Source: Empedobacter stercoris
GTDB taxonomy: Bacteria; Bacteroidota; Bacteroidia; Flavobacteriales; Weeksellaceae
Reading direction: 5' to 3'
DNA: 64,000 nucleotides
Assembly (NCBI RefSeq): GCF_025244765.1
Contig: NZ_CP104209.1
Span: 124,001 to 188,000 of the forward strand
Part shown: positions 44,274 through 53,912 of the stretch, in pieces
Position numbering within the stretch: the first letter of the stretch is position 1
How the letters are laid out: each line of letters begins with the position of its first letter
Notes under the pieces: model-generated
Seen by the model: the letters and a program-made list of their open reading frames with translations, nothing else
Databases searched by the model: none
Told to the model about the DNA's origin: nothing
Position numbers and translations under genes: made by a program

Positions 44274-44729
44274 ATGAAAAAAACAATTGTAGTAGCAATG
44301 AGTGTCATGCTCTTTTGGAGTTGTAACACTACATCAGAAAAAAATGCAATGCAATCAGAAGTTCAAGATGAGACAGCTCATCAGCACAACGAAAATTCTG
44401 ATATTATCGAGCTAAACAATGGCGAAAAATGGAAAGTGAATGAAGAAATGAAACCTTTTGTATCGAAGGGTGAAGAATTAGTCAATACTTATATCCAAAC
44501 GAATGGTACAGATTATAAGTTACTTGCAGAAGAAATTAAATCTGAAAACAGTAAACTCATAAAAAGTTGTACAATGAAAGGAAAGAGTCACGATGAATTG
44601 CACAAATGGTTACTTCCACACTTGGAAATAGTTAAAACATTAGAAGCAGAAACCGATTCAGCAAAAGCAACGCATGCGGTTACAAATTTGCAACAATCAT
44701 ATCAAGATTATCATAAAAATTTTAAATGA
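44274..44729 (+). CDS. Lipoprotein of unknown function in the efflux operon
   Basis: This 151-residue lipoprotein has signal VAMSVMLFWSC with Cys at residue 17. The mature protein starts NTTSEKNAMQSE with a His-rich patch (TAHQHNE) and then a helical domain with several conserved-looking charged residues (IELNNGEKWKVNEEMKPFV, GKSHDELHKWLLPHLEIV). The His, Met and Cys residues could bind a metal, but no family is recognised. It overlaps the cupin gene by 4 bases (ATGA), so the two are translationally coupled. Confidence 0.68.
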   Translation: MKKTIVVAMSVMLFWSCNTTSEKNAMQSEVQDETAHQHNENSDIIELNNGEKWKVNEEMKPFVSKGEELVNTYIQTNGTDYKLLAEEIKSENSKLIKSCTMKGKSHDELHKWLLPHLEIVKTLEAETDSAKATHAVTNLQQSYQDYHKNFK

Positions 44730-45013
44730 ATTTAGAAGAATTACATCAACAGGAAAAAGAAGTTTCAGCAACTTTATTATTTAAAGGAGAAATGGGAACT
44801 TCGACGGCTATTCGATTAGAAGAAAAAGCTATTTTAAAAGAACATATTACAAAAACAGCAGCACTTCTTGTATGCGTTAGTGGGATAACAACTTACGAAG
44901 ATGAAAAAGGGCAACAAATTACTTTAAAACAAGGCGATTATATTTCTATAGAACCTCATGTGAAACATTGGTTAAATGCAACTTGTAAATCACATTTAAT
45001 TCTTTTAAAATAA
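44726..45013 (+). CDS. Small cupin-domain protein
   Basis: This 95-residue single-domain cupin reads as a small beta barrel: LKEHITKTAALLVCVSGITT is motif 1, GDYISIEPHVKHWLNATCK motif 2. The first motif keeps only one His and lacks the usual HxH pair, so metal binding is uncertain. The family often senses or binds small molecules. The start at 44726 overlaps the lipoprotein stop. It lies within the TetR/RND operon, 16 bases before the TolC gene. Confidence 0.72.
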   Translation: MNLEELHQQEKEVSATLLFKGEMGTSTAIRLEEKAILKEHITKTAALLVCVSGITTYEDEKGQQITLKQGDYISIEPHVKHWLNATCKSHLILLK

Positions 45014-45029
45014 AAAAATTTACTCCAAA

Positions 45030-46355
45030 ATGTTAGTGAACGCTCGCAAACTATTGATCATTCCGCTCTTTTTTATCGGATGGCATACAGTTCAGGCACA
45101 AGAAGTTTGGACATTAAAGCAATGCATTGATTCGGCAATTCTGCATAATAAAACGTTGAAAGTCAATCAAAACAACATCAATATCAGTACGTACAAGGAA
45201 AAAGAAGCAAAAGCTAATTTGCTTCCGAAAATTGCAGCAAATGTTGATTATAATTATTTTATAGAATTGCCTACACAATTGATGCCAATGAATGTCTTTA
45301 ATCCGCAAGTGCCCGAAGGACAATTCAGAAATATACAATTTGGCGTACCGCATAAAATCAATGCAAATGTCCGATTGACAATGCCTTTGTATAATCCACA
45401 GGTTTATGGAGCAATTGAGAATGCTAAAATCGCCAATGAACTTAGTCAGCTTCAATTTCAAAAATCGGAAGAACAAGTTTTATACGACATTACGACCTTG
45501 TATTACAATGCTCAAATTCTTAAAAATCAACTTGATTTTTTGGATAGTAATTGGATAAATACACAAAAGCTATTAAAGAATATGCAACTTTTGAAAGAAC
45601 AACTTTTGGCAAAAGGAACAGATGTTAGTAAAATACAATTGCAAGCTGATCAACTTAGTACACAAAAGGAAAATGTATCGAATAAATACAGTTCAATATT
45701 AAATATGTTGAAATTGAATATTGGAATTCCTATGGAACAAGATGTGGACGTAATTGCTGAATTAGAAGAACAACAGCTGAACCATTATACAAGAGAAAAT
45801 ACAGTTGATTTTGAAATTGTCAAAGCTTATAATAAGTTATTAAACAATGAATTAACTGTTTTAAATCGATCAAAAACTCTTCCGACAATTAATTTGGTTG
45901 CTTCGTATGGAACAACAGGTTTTGGTTATGATAAAGCACCAGATAATTTTCTTAAATTTTATCCCATTGGCTTTGTAGGTTTACAACTCAATTATCCAAT
46001 TTTCAACGGAACGGTTACTCTTCAAAAGATCAATCAGAAAAAATTAGAAATTAGTAATAACGAACTGCAAGCGCAATTGATTGATGATAAAAATAGAGTA
46101 GAGATAGAGAATAGTGAACGACAAAAAACGATGGCACAACAAACAATCATCAACACTAAAAATCAAATAAATTTAGCCCAGTCAATTTACGAACAATCAA
46201 TTCTACAACAGAAACAAGGTGTTGCAACATTAACGGATATTTTATTGGCAGACAATGCACTTAGAGAAGCGCAGCAAAATTATTTATTGGCTATAATGGA
46301 TTATTTAAAAGCTGATTTAGAAATAAAAAAACTGAAAGGAATCATTAAAAACTAA
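45030..46355 (+). CDS. TolC-family outer membrane factor of the RND pump
   Basis: This 441-residue outer-membrane channel has a signal peptide (LLIIPLFFIGWHTVQAQ) and two helical repeats. VWTLKQCIDSAILHNKTLKV opens the first and ANLLPKIAANVDYNYFI the beta strand after it; the second half has LPTINLVASYGTTGFGYD. It would be the exit duct of the tripartite pump encoded by the next two genes. It is a separate family branch from the TolC at 6219-7598. Confidence 0.87.
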   Translation: MLVNARKLLIIPLFFIGWHTVQAQEVWTLKQCIDSAILHNKTLKVNQNNINISTYKEKEAKANLLPKIAANVDYNYFIELPTQLMPMNVFNPQVPEGQFRNIQFGVPHKINANVRLTMPLYNPQVYGAIENAKIANELSQLQFQKSEEQVLYDITTLYYNAQILKNQLDFLDSNWINTQKLLKNMQLLKEQLLAKGTDVSKIQLQADQLSTQKENVSNKYSSILNMLKLNIGIPMEQDVDVIAELEEQQLNHYTRENTVDFEIVKAYNKLLNNELTVLNRSKTLPTINLVASYGTTGFGYDKAPDNFLKFYPIGFVGLQLNYPIFNGTVTLQKINQKKLEISNNELQAQLIDDKNRVEIENSERQKTMAQQTIINTKNQINLAQSIYEQSILQQKQGVATLTDILLADNALREAQQNYLLAIMDYLKADLEIKKLKGIIKN

Positions 46356-46420
46356 ACGTAGTAAACTAAATGCGCTACTCATTTTTTAGTGCTTAGTTAT
46401 ACATCGTTAATTTAGGTAAT

Positions 46421-47470
46421 ATGAAAAAGATAAGTTGGATAATAGTGGGGATTATTCTCATCGGATTGGTTGTTTTTAGACTTACAAGCAATAAGAAAAC
46501 TACCGAAAGTAAGGTTTATCAATTCAATAAAGAAAAACCGATTGTTGTAAGTGTAGACAGTATTCGTTTGCGAGCGATAGATACAGAGAATTTCTATACA
46601 GGAATTTTTGAACCGAATAAAGAATCTAAAATTAGTTCGGATATTCAAGGAAAAATTAATGCTGTTTTAGTAGATGTGGGAAGCCAAGTAAGGAAAGGGC
46701 AAACCCTTGTACAATTAGATAACTCGTTGTTAAAATATCAGTTACAAACAATTGAAGTTCAGATTGAAGGTTTAGAAAATGATGTAAAGCGTTATACAAT
46801 TTTAGCAGAAGCCGATGCAGTACAAGGTATTCAGTTGGAAAAAACGAAATTAAATCTAAAATCAGCCAAAATACAGCAAGCAAGTTTAGTAGAACAAATT
46901 AGAAAAACAGCTATTAAGGCTCCGTTCAATGGAGTGATTACAGCTAAATTAAATGAGGTTGGTGGTTTTGCAGCGCCTGCAGTTCCTTTATTGCAGATTA
47001 CAGACATAAGCAGTTTACGTTTTACAATCAATATTCCAGAGAATGATTTGATTTATTTTCAAACCAATCAAGCTTATAAAATTAGCGCGGATCTTTATCC
47101 CGATTTTCCACTTGTAGTAACGACTAAAATGATTGGAAGTAAAGCTAATAGTGGTAATAGTTTTCCTATACAATTCCATGTAAATAACATCAATAATTTA
47201 TCTATAAAAGCAGGAATGTTTGGTAAATTAAGTCTTTCTGATAGCAAACAGAATCAAGGTATTGTTATTCCCTCTTCGGCAATTATCAAAGAAAAAGACA
47301 AGCTAAAAGTGTATTTGATAAAAAATGGAAAAGCAATCATACAACCAATTACTGTAGGAAAAAATGTAGGTAATTCAGCAGTTGTATCAAGCGGTTTAAA
47401 CCAAGGAGATGTAATTGTAACCAATGGATTTATCAACCTTTTTGATGGAGCGAATATCACAATAAAATAA
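46421..47470 (+). CDS. RND efflux periplasmic adaptor
   Basis: This 349-residue HlyD/AcrA-type adaptor has an N-terminal membrane anchor (ISWIIVGIILIGLVVFRL). The split lipoyl domain is NAVLVDVGSQVRKGQTLVQL and IKAPFNGVITAKLNEVGGF, with a short helical hairpin between. A beta-barrel and a membrane-proximal domain (NQGIVIPSSAIIKEKDKLKV) follow. It lies 65 bases after the TolC gene and 11 before the pump gene. Confidence 0.9.
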   Translation: MKKISWIIVGIILIGLVVFRLTSNKKTTESKVYQFNKEKPIVVSVDSIRLRAIDTENFYTGIFEPNKESKISSDIQGKINAVLVDVGSQVRKGQTLVQLDNSLLKYQLQTIEVQIEGLENDVKRYTILAEADAVQGIQLEKTKLNLKSAKIQQASLVEQIRKTAIKAPFNGVITAKLNEVGGFAAPAVPLLQITDISSLRFTINIPENDLIYFQTNQAYKISADLYPDFPLVVTTKMIGSKANSGNSFPIQFHVNNINNLSIKAGMFGKLSLSDSKQNQGIVIPSSAIIKEKDKLKVYLIKNGKAIIQPITVGKNVGNSAVVSSGLNQGDVIVTNGFINLFDGANITIK

Positions 47471-47481
47471 AATCAGTTATA

Positions 47482-50400
47482 ATGAACATTTCAGAAATTT
47501 CCATTAAAAGGCCTTCATTGATCATTGTACTTTTTAGTGTATTTACGCTTTTAGGAATCATTGGTTTTAAGAATTTGAGCTATGAACTGATGCCCGATTT
47601 TAATCAACCTGTTGTGGTTATCCGTACTGCTTATCCCGGAGCAGAACCCAATGAAGTTGAAACTTCTGTTTCCCGAAAAATAGAAGATGCACTTTCTAAT
47701 TTAGAAGGTGTAGATTATTTGATTACAAAATCATTGCCCAACGCTTCTGTGATCATTGCCAATCTTAAATATGGAACAGATTTGGATAAAACAATGCAGG
47801 ATGCGCAACGCTATATTGATAATATTCGAAAGGATTTACCAAAGGATATTCAGAGTCCTGTGATGAGCAAAGTGTCACCTAATGATTTGCCTATAATGTC
47901 GGTGAGTGCAACAAGCGATTTAGAATCGACTGTATTTTACCAGAAAATGAAAGACGATTTTCTACCGCAAATTCAACAATTAAAAGGAGTGGCCGAAATT
48001 ACCATTTTAGGTGGAGAAGAACGAGAAATTCAAGTAAAAGTAGATAAAGAAAAACTGAAGCTTTACAAAATTTCTATGAATCAAATAGTGGAAGCCATTA
48101 ATCGTTCTGGAATTGATATTCCTGTTGGTAAATTGCAAACTGACCAAGAAAATAACTCGGTTCGATTAGTTGGGAAATTTAATACACTTTCAGAAATTCA
48201 ACATGTACAAATTGCAATGCCTTTTCCAAATAGTCCGATTTACGTTAAAGATATTGCATCTGTAGAAGAGGGAGTGAAAGAAATTACTTCTTACAGTCGT
48301 TACAATGGTAAAAATGGGATAGGTTTATTGATTAAGAAACAAGGAGATGCCAATGCCGTAGATGTTTCGAAATTGATAAGAGAACAGTTCCAATCGATCG
48401 AAGAACAAAATTCAAGCTTTAATGTACAATTTATAGTCACTGACGATAGTACGGATACAACTATTGCAGCTGTTAATTCGGTGATGTATGATTTGATTTT
48501 AGCTGTTATTTTAGTCGCATTGGTCATGTTACTTTTCTTACGTAGTTTCAGAAATGCATTGATTGTCTTGGTCGCTATTCCAACTTCTTTAATTACTTCT
48601 TTTGCAGTGATGTGGTTATTAGGTTATACGCTTAATTTGATGACTTTACTTGCCATGTCTTTAATTATTGGTATTTTGGTGGATGATGCAACTGTTGTTT
48701 TAGAAAACATTCAACGTCATTTGGATAAAGGAAAGGATAAAACAACTGCAGCTTTGGACGGACGAATGGAAATTGGTTTTTCAGCACTTTCTATTACATT
48801 GGTGGATGTAGTGGTATTTTTACCCATCTTATTTTTACAAGTTTTTGTAGGCGATATGCTCAAACAGTTTTCGGTAGTAGTGATTACTTCTACGTTAACA
48901 AGTTTATTGGTAGGGTTTACGTTAACTCCTTGGTTAGCTTCACGCATTGGAAAAAAAGAAGATTTACAACCTACGACTATTTTTAATCGTTTTTTACTTT
49001 GGTTTGAACATCAGTTAGACAAATTTATCAATTGGTATGGCAAAACTTTAAATTGGGTTTTAGGTCATAAATTGCTTTTTACAGGATTTGTTTTGTTACT
49101 ATTTGTAGGAACTGCGGTAATGATGAAACAAGGAATTATAGGAAAAGAATTAATCGCTACCGGCGATCAAGGAAAGTTTCGATTGGCATTGGAGTTTGAT
49201 AAAAGTACCTCTATTCAACAAAATAATTTAGTGTCACAAAAAATAGAAAATTATATTCTAAATCAACCCGAAGTTTCAGCTGTTTTTAGTAATGTAGGTG
49301 GACCAAGTACAGGTATAGGAAGCATTGGAGTTGGTGCTGTCAACAAAACCGAATTGAATATTCAGTTAAAACCTAAAAATCAAATTAATAACCTCTCTAC
49401 AGAACAATTTATGCAAAATTTAAGGGAAGATTTGCAAAAAGAATATACAGGTATTAGTTTTTCTATTACAGTTATTGGTTTAGTCCCTAAAACAGAACCG
49501 ATAGAAATTACTTTGAGTGGAAGCGACTTGGAGCAAGTTTTACAATCAGGTCATGATTTAAAAGCTATGATTGAAAAGATTCCTGGCGCAGATAATGTTC
49601 GATTATCAGTCGAGACAGGAAGTCCAGAGTTGAAAATAATTCCAGATAAAGATAAAATGCAACGTTTAGGCTTAACGACAGCTTATGTGGGTACAAATTT
49701 GCGCACAGCTTTTACGGGGAATGACGATGCTATTTTAACTGAAAATGGAACAGAATATCCTGTTCGTATTTGGTTGGGTAAATTTAGTCGAGAAAATTAT
49801 GATGACCTTAACCAACTTCATATAATTAATCCAATGGGTATTCCGATCGAGGTTTCTCAGTTTGCAGCAATTGAAAGAGATAATTCGCATTCACTTTTAG
49901 AACGAAAAGACAGACAAGCAGCAGTAACCTTAACGGCAGATGCTTTAGGTAGACCTTCTGGAACAGTGGCAGATGACGTTGTCGCTTATCTTGAAAATAA
50001 CCCTTTACCTGCAAATATGGAACTCACTTGGGGAAGCGAAATTAAACGACAAAATGATAGTTTTGGAGCATTGAGTTCGGTTTTATTGATTTCATTTTTA
50101 CTTATCTATTTGATTATGGTAGCCTTATATGATAGCTTTATTTATCCTTTTGTGGCGCTATTTGCTATACCTGTTGCAATTATTGGTGCATTTTTAGCAT
50201 TGAATTTGTCTTTAAATAACATGAGTTTATTTGCTTTACTTGGATTGATTATGCTAATGGGATTAGTCACAAAAAACGCAATTTTAATCGTAGATTTTAC
50301 AAATCAACTAAAAAGCAGTGGAATACATTACAAAGAAGCTTTGATTTTAGCAGGAAAAGAACGTTTGCGACCAATTTTGATGACAACTTTATCTATGGCG

Positions 50401-50565
50401 ATTGGGATGTTGCCTATTGCATTGGCGAGTGGAACAGCATCAGAATGGAAAAATGGCTTGGCGTGGATAATTATCGGAGGTTTACTTTCATCATTGGCAT
50501 TGACAGTTTTTTTAGTACCTATGGTGTATTATGTTGTAGATTCAATAAAAGAAAAAATGAATTAA
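47482..50565 (+). CDS. RND-type efflux pump, HAE1/AcrB-like
   Basis: This 1027-residue inner-membrane proton antiporter has twelve membrane helices and two large periplasmic loops. The proton-relay Asp pair is present in GILVDDATVVLENI in helix 4, and the helix 10 Lys region in ITKNAILIVDFT-like sequence (MGLVTKNAILIVDF). The porter domain starts ELMPDFNQPVVVIRTAYPGA. The drug-type (HAE1) subfamily fits better than the metal CusA type, because no Met-triad region is obvious. It completes a tripartite pump with the two preceding genes under the TetR gene. Confidence 0.92.
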   Translation: MNISEISIKRPSLIIVLFSVFTLLGIIGFKNLSYELMPDFNQPVVVIRTAYPGAEPNEVETSVSRKIEDALSNLEGVDYLITKSLPNASVIIANLKYGTDLDKTMQDAQRYIDNIRKDLPKDIQSPVMSKVSPNDLPIMSVSATSDLESTVFYQKMKDDFLPQIQQLKGVAEITILGGEEREIQVKVDKEKLKLYKISMNQIVEAINRSGIDIPVGKLQTDQENNSVRLVGKFNTLSEIQHVQIAMPFPNSPIYVKDIASVEEGVKEITSYSRYNGKNGIGLLIKKQGDANAVDVSKLIREQFQSIEEQNSSFNVQFIVTDDSTDTTIAAVNSVMYDLILAVILVALVMLLFLRSFRNALIVLVAIPTSLITSFAVMWLLGYTLNLMTLLAMSLIIGILVDDATVVLENIQRHLDKGKDKTTAALDGRMEIGFSALSITLVDVVVFLPILFLQVFVGDMLKQFSVVVITSTLTSLLVGFTLTPWLASRIGKKEDLQPTTIFNRFLLWFEHQLDKFINWYGKTLNWVLGHKLLFTGFVLLLFVGTAVMMKQGIIGKELIATGDQGKFRLALEFDKSTSIQQNNLVSQKIENYILNQPEVSAVFSNVGGPSTGIGSIGVGAVNKTELNIQLKPKNQINNLSTEQFMQNLREDLQKEYTGISFSITVIGLVPKTEPIEITLSGSDLEQVLQSGHDLKAMIEKIPGADNVRLSVETGSPELKIIPDKDKMQRLGLTTAYVGTNLRTAFTGNDDAILTENGTEYPVRIWLGKFSRENYDDLNQLHIINPMGIPIEVSQFAAIERDNSHSLLERKDRQAAVTLTADALGRPSGTVADDVVAYLENNPLPANMELTWGSEIKRQNDSFGALSSVLLISFLLIYLIMVALYDSFIYPFVALFAIPVAIIGAFLALNLSLNNMSLFALLGLIMLMGLVTKNAILIVDFTNQLKSSGIHYKEALILAGKERLRPILMTTLSMAIGMLPIALASGTASEWKNGLAWIIIGGLLSSLALTVFLVPMVYYVVDSIKEKMN

Positions 50566-50599
50566 TTTCGTTTTTAAGCACTATATTTTTAACTATCAT

Positions 50600-50636
50600 A
50601 TCCGGAGAAATTATTACTTCTTCGGATTTTTTTTAT
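50600..50636 (+). terminator. Terminator of the RND operon
   Basis: A 10-bp stem ATCCGGAGAA with TTCTTCGGAT (one G-T pair) is followed by eight T. Confidence 0.8.
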
Positions 50637-50861
50637 AAGTCTTTTAATCATAATTGTACTTCTGGTGATATATTTCATATAATCGCTTTATTTTTTCAAA
50701 TTTAGATCAATTGTTTTATTAATATCACATCAAATTTATCTATCAAGACATTTCAACACTGTCATTTATATCTCTTTATAAAACTGAAACTAATACACGT
50801 TCACCACTCATTTTAACAGCTAATTCAACCATGGTCGTAATTAAAAATATCAACATGTTTT
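50637..50861. other. Intergenic region before hmp
   Basis: No gene or RNA is seen. The sequence is A/T-rich with no reading frame over 30 codons that has a plausible start. Confidence 0.4.
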
Positions 50862-50877
50862 TATGATTGCAGTCATA
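50862..50877. promoter_or_regulatory. CRP-like box upstream of hmp (site A)
   Basis: TATGATTGCAGTCATA is TATGA-N6-TCATA. It ends 22 bases before the -7 box TAAATTTG. Four similar sites occur in this island. Confidence 0.7.
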
Positions 50878-50899
50878 GAAGCACTATAAATTGTCAGCC

Positions 50900-50907
50900 T
50901 AAATTTG
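50900..50907 (+). promoter_or_regulatory. Predicted -7 box of hmp
   Basis: TAAATTTG, a full match to TAnnTTTG. No TTG occurs at the normal -33 distance, as expected for an activator-dependent promoter. The leader is about 16 nt. Confidence 0.6.
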
Positions 50908-50929
50908 CCGCACAATTATAAAATTAATT

Positions 50930-52135
50930 ATGCTTACAGATCAAAATAAACAAATAATTTTAGCAACTGTTCCTTTATTAAGAGAAGGCGGAGTGACACT
51001 TACCAAACATTTTTATAAGAGAATGTTTACACATCATCCTGAATTGAAAAACCTGTTTAATATGGGAAATCAGCATTCGGGAAAACAACAAACAGCTTTA
51101 GCAATGGCGGTTTTGGCTTATGCCGAAAATATTGCAAATCCAGGAGTATTAATGCCTGTTATAGATATGATTGGGCACAAACATAGCAGTTTAAATATAC
51201 AACCTGAACAATATGAGATCGTAGGTACACATTTGTTGGCTTCGATTAAAGAAGTTTTACAGGACGCAGCTACAGAGGAAGTACTTGAAGCATGGACTAT
51301 AGCGTATAATCAATTGGCAGATTTGATGATTGGGCACGAACAGAAAATGTATCAAAACAAAAAAGAAGAAACGGGTAACTGGATAGGTTGGCGTACATTT
51401 ATTGTGAAAAGTAAAGTAGAAGAATCTGTCGAAATCACTTCTTTTTACTTAAAACCAAAAGACGGAAAAGCAATTCCAAATCATTTACCAGGGCAATATT
51501 TAAGTATCAAAGTGTTTTTACCTGAAATGAATTTGGAACAAATTCGTCAATATAGCATTTCTTGTGCGTCAAATGCTGAGTATTTCCGTATTTCTGTAAA
51601 ACGTGAACAAGGGCCAAACATTGCAGTAAATGGTATGATTAGTAATTTTTTGCACGATCATATTGTTGAAGGTAGTGAAGTTGAACTGAGCGCTCCTGCA
51701 GGTAATTTTGTGTTACAAGAAAATACAAACAAAAAAGTATTTATCAGCGGTGGAATTGGTCAAACGCCCTTGTTGTCTATGTTAGAAACTTTAGATTTGA
51801 ACGAAGAAGCGCAACAAGATTTGGTTTGGATACATGCGTGTCGTAACAAAGAAGTACATGCATTTGCTGATAAAATCAAAAATATTCAAAACAATCATCC
51901 CAACGTTCGTAAATATCAATTTTACGATATAGTAGAAGAGTCGGTAGCAGATGCAAGTGTTTTGAAAGGTCATATCGATTTTACAAAAATAGAAGATTGG
52001 AAATTTGATAGCGACGCTGAATATTATGTATGCGGACCTCGTCCATTTATCGAAAAAATGATTGGCGATTTAAAAACGAACCAAGTTAATGAGGAACAAA
52101 TTTTCTTTGAAGAATTTGGGCCAAAATCTTTATAA
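50930..52135 (+). CDS. hmp: Flavohemoglobin (nitric oxide dioxygenase)
   Basis: This 401-residue protein has a globin domain (residues 1-140) with the proximal His in MIGHKHSSLNI, a FAD domain (about 155-260, IRQYSISCAS) and a NAD domain (GGIGQTPLLSMLETL and YVCGPRPFIEKM). It oxidises NO to nitrate with O2 and NADH, the main aerobic defence against nitrosative stress. It is predicted to be under the CRP-like box 53 bases upstream. A weak terminator separates it from the ClC gene. Confidence 0.94.
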   Translation: MLTDQNKQIILATVPLLREGGVTLTKHFYKRMFTHHPELKNLFNMGNQHSGKQQTALAMAVLAYAENIANPGVLMPVIDMIGHKHSSLNIQPEQYEIVGTHLLASIKEVLQDAATEEVLEAWTIAYNQLADLMIGHEQKMYQNKKEETGNWIGWRTFIVKSKVEESVEITSFYLKPKDGKAIPNHLPGQYLSIKVFLPEMNLEQIRQYSISCASNAEYFRISVKREQGPNIAVNGMISNFLHDHIVEGSEVELSAPAGNFVLQENTNKKVFISGGIGQTPLLSMLETLDLNEEAQQDLVWIHACRNKEVHAFADKIKNIQNNHPNVRKYQFYDIVEESVADASVLKGHIDFTKIEDWKFDSDAEYYVCGPRPFIEKMIGDLKTNQVNEEQIFFEEFGPKSL

Positions 52136-52153
52136 TAAAGTTTAATTAAGTAG

Positions 52154-52176
52154 GGAGGAGCTAAGCTTCTCCTTTT
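52154..52176 (+). terminator. Terminator after hmp
   Basis: A stem GGAG.AGC with GCT.CTCC (52154-52161 with 52165-52172, one mismatch) is followed by TTTTG. It is weak, so readthrough into the ClC gene is likely. Confidence 0.5.
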
Positions 52177-52182
52177 GTATTT

Positions 52183-53454
52183 ATGAATTTTAAAACGCAC
52201 GTATCCAGAAAAAATTACCAATGGGTAAAATGGAGTCGTATTGCTTTGTGTTCTGCATTGGTAGGTATAGTAGTAGGTTTGCTAACGTTAATGTTTAAAA
52301 CTTTGGTGGAACAATACGAACATTTATTGCTACACAAAGCAAAAGATTTTCAATTGTTTTTTATTGTTTTTCCTTTTATTGGTTTAGCCTTGATTTATGT
52401 TTTACGTCAATTTGTATTTAATAAAAAGAAGAATAAAGGAATTTCAGAAGTATTAGAAGCAGTTCAATCAAAGAAAAAGATTCCTTCATATAAAGTGTTG
52501 TCGCATTTCTTTAATGGATTTCTTACCGTTGTTTTTGGTGGAACCACAGGAATAGAAGTTTCAACCGTTGTGGCAACAGCAACTTTGGGTGATATGGCAT
52601 CGCGAAAAGATGTGATTTTTAAAAAATACAGAAAAGAATTTATGGGAGCCGCTATTGCCAGTGGTGTCACTATTTTGTTTTGTAGTCCGTTGGCAGGTTT
52701 GTTTTTTTCGTATGAAACCATAAGGAAACAGAAAACAAAAGTGTTTTGGATTACACATATTCTTAGCGTGGCTTTTGCAACCGCCATACTTTTCTTAATG
52801 AATGTTCATCCGTTGGTCGATCTCAGTCAGTATGTTCACGATTGGAAGTATGAAGCTCTACCATTTTTTATTGTATTAAGTATGTTATCGGGAGTTTACG
52901 GTGTATATATGACAAAGGTTGTGACATATTCAAAGAAGGCTTCTTTTTTTGAACACAGACCATTATTGCAATTACTTATCGGTTCTATTTTCTTGGGAAG
53001 TATTTTGTATTTCTTACCCGAATTATATGGATCAGGATATCACACCATTATTCAATTTACACAAGAAAAAAGCTATATACTTAGCATAGCGTTGCTTGCG
53101 TTAATTTTGGTCATTATAAAACCTTTTACAACTGGTTTAACACTGAAGTTAGGTGGTGATGGTGGCGTTTTTGCGCCAAGTATTTTTGCAGGTGCTTGCT
53201 TAGGTTTAATTGTGGGAATGTTGACTAAAATGTATTTTGTGCCTGATGTATTGGTTTTAAACTTTGTAATATTAGGCGTAGCATTAACAGTAGGAGCTAC
53301 ATTGCACGCTCCTTTCACTGCTATATTTTTAACCTTCGGAATTTTTAATTCGTATGTACTTTGGTTGCCTTTAATTGCCTTAACTTTTGTCAGTTATTTT
53401 TTATCAAAAAGGATTTTTCCCTATACGGTTTATACACTTTCAGTAAGAAAATAA
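52183..53454 (+). CDS. ClC-family chloride channel/antiporter with variant filter motifs
   Basis: This 423-residue membrane protein has about ten hydrophobic helices in the ClC order. The third selectivity motif GGVFAPSIFAGACLG is canonical. The second, normally GREGP, reads GIEVS (GGTTGIEVSTVVATATLG), keeping the gating Glu but not Gly-Pro. The first, normally GSGIP, reads NKGISEV. So anion selectivity may differ from chloride. There is no C-terminal CBS pair. It is placed after hmp and may share its promoter. Confidence 0.8.
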   Translation: MNFKTHVSRKNYQWVKWSRIALCSALVGIVVGLLTLMFKTLVEQYEHLLLHKAKDFQLFFIVFPFIGLALIYVLRQFVFNKKKNKGISEVLEAVQSKKKIPSYKVLSHFFNGFLTVVFGGTTGIEVSTVVATATLGDMASRKDVIFKKYRKEFMGAAIASGVTILFCSPLAGLFFSYETIRKQKTKVFWITHILSVAFATAILFLMNVHPLVDLSQYVHDWKYEALPFFIVLSMLSGVYGVYMTKVVTYSKKASFFEHRPLLQLLIGSIFLGSILYFLPELYGSGYHTIIQFTQEKSYILSIALLALILVIIKPFTTGLTLKLGGDGGVFAPSIFAGACLGLIVGMLTKMYFVPDVLVLNFVILGVALTVGATLHAPFTAIFLTFGIFNSYVLWLPLIALTFVSYFLSKRIFPYTVYTLSVRK

Positions 53455-53850
53455 TCATTAATCATGTAAAACGTAAATTTTGTGGCAGAAACTTATCGCT
53501 TATGGATTTAAAATTTTCATTGAATTAGAAGCTAAATTATGATGAAAATAGTTCTATAATAAACGTGAAATAATCTATTGAAAATAGTTTAATTGATGCG
53601 TTCAAAACTAATCTTTGGTTACTTTATTTTAGGTTCAAGTATCTTTATTTTACGTATTGAAATCAACAAACTGCAAGGTGATTTTTGCAGATATAAGAAT
53701 GCATTTTTGAATTTCTTTTAATTAAAAAGTCCTTTATTTCTTTTTTTTTAGACCTAAAAATCTACAAATTATTTGTATAAATCGTTTTTGCTTGTTTTAT
53801 TTTTTTATACAATAACTCGAAGTAAGAAATTCAAATTTTCCTTAATAAAA
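53455..53850. other. Intergenic region after the ClC gene
   Basis: About 400 bases contain one 41-codon frame (53596-53721) with no ribosome site, which I do not accept as a gene, and no clear terminator hairpin. I see nothing else. Confidence 0.4.
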
Positions 53851-53866
53851 TATGACCTGAATCATA
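53851..53866. promoter_or_regulatory. CRP-like box (site B)
   Basis: TATGACCTGAATCATA is TATGA-N6-TCATA. It ends 21 bases before TAATTTTG (53888-53895). Confidence 0.7.
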
Positions 53867-53887
53867 AAAACAAGAAATAGATGAGGT

Positions 53888-53895
53888 TAATTTTG
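53888..53895 (+). promoter_or_regulatory. Predicted -7 box of the lmo0937-like gene
   Basis: TAATTTTG, a full TAnnTTTG match. The leader is about 11 nt to the ATG at 53913. Confidence 0.6.
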
Positions 53896-53912
53896 GTCTA
53901 AATAATTACTTC

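Noticed and set aside
53596-53721. 41-codon plus-strand reading frame between the ClC and lmo0937-like genes
   Set aside because: It has no ribosome site, no clear promoter and an unconvincing composition; it lies just upstream of a boxed promoter.
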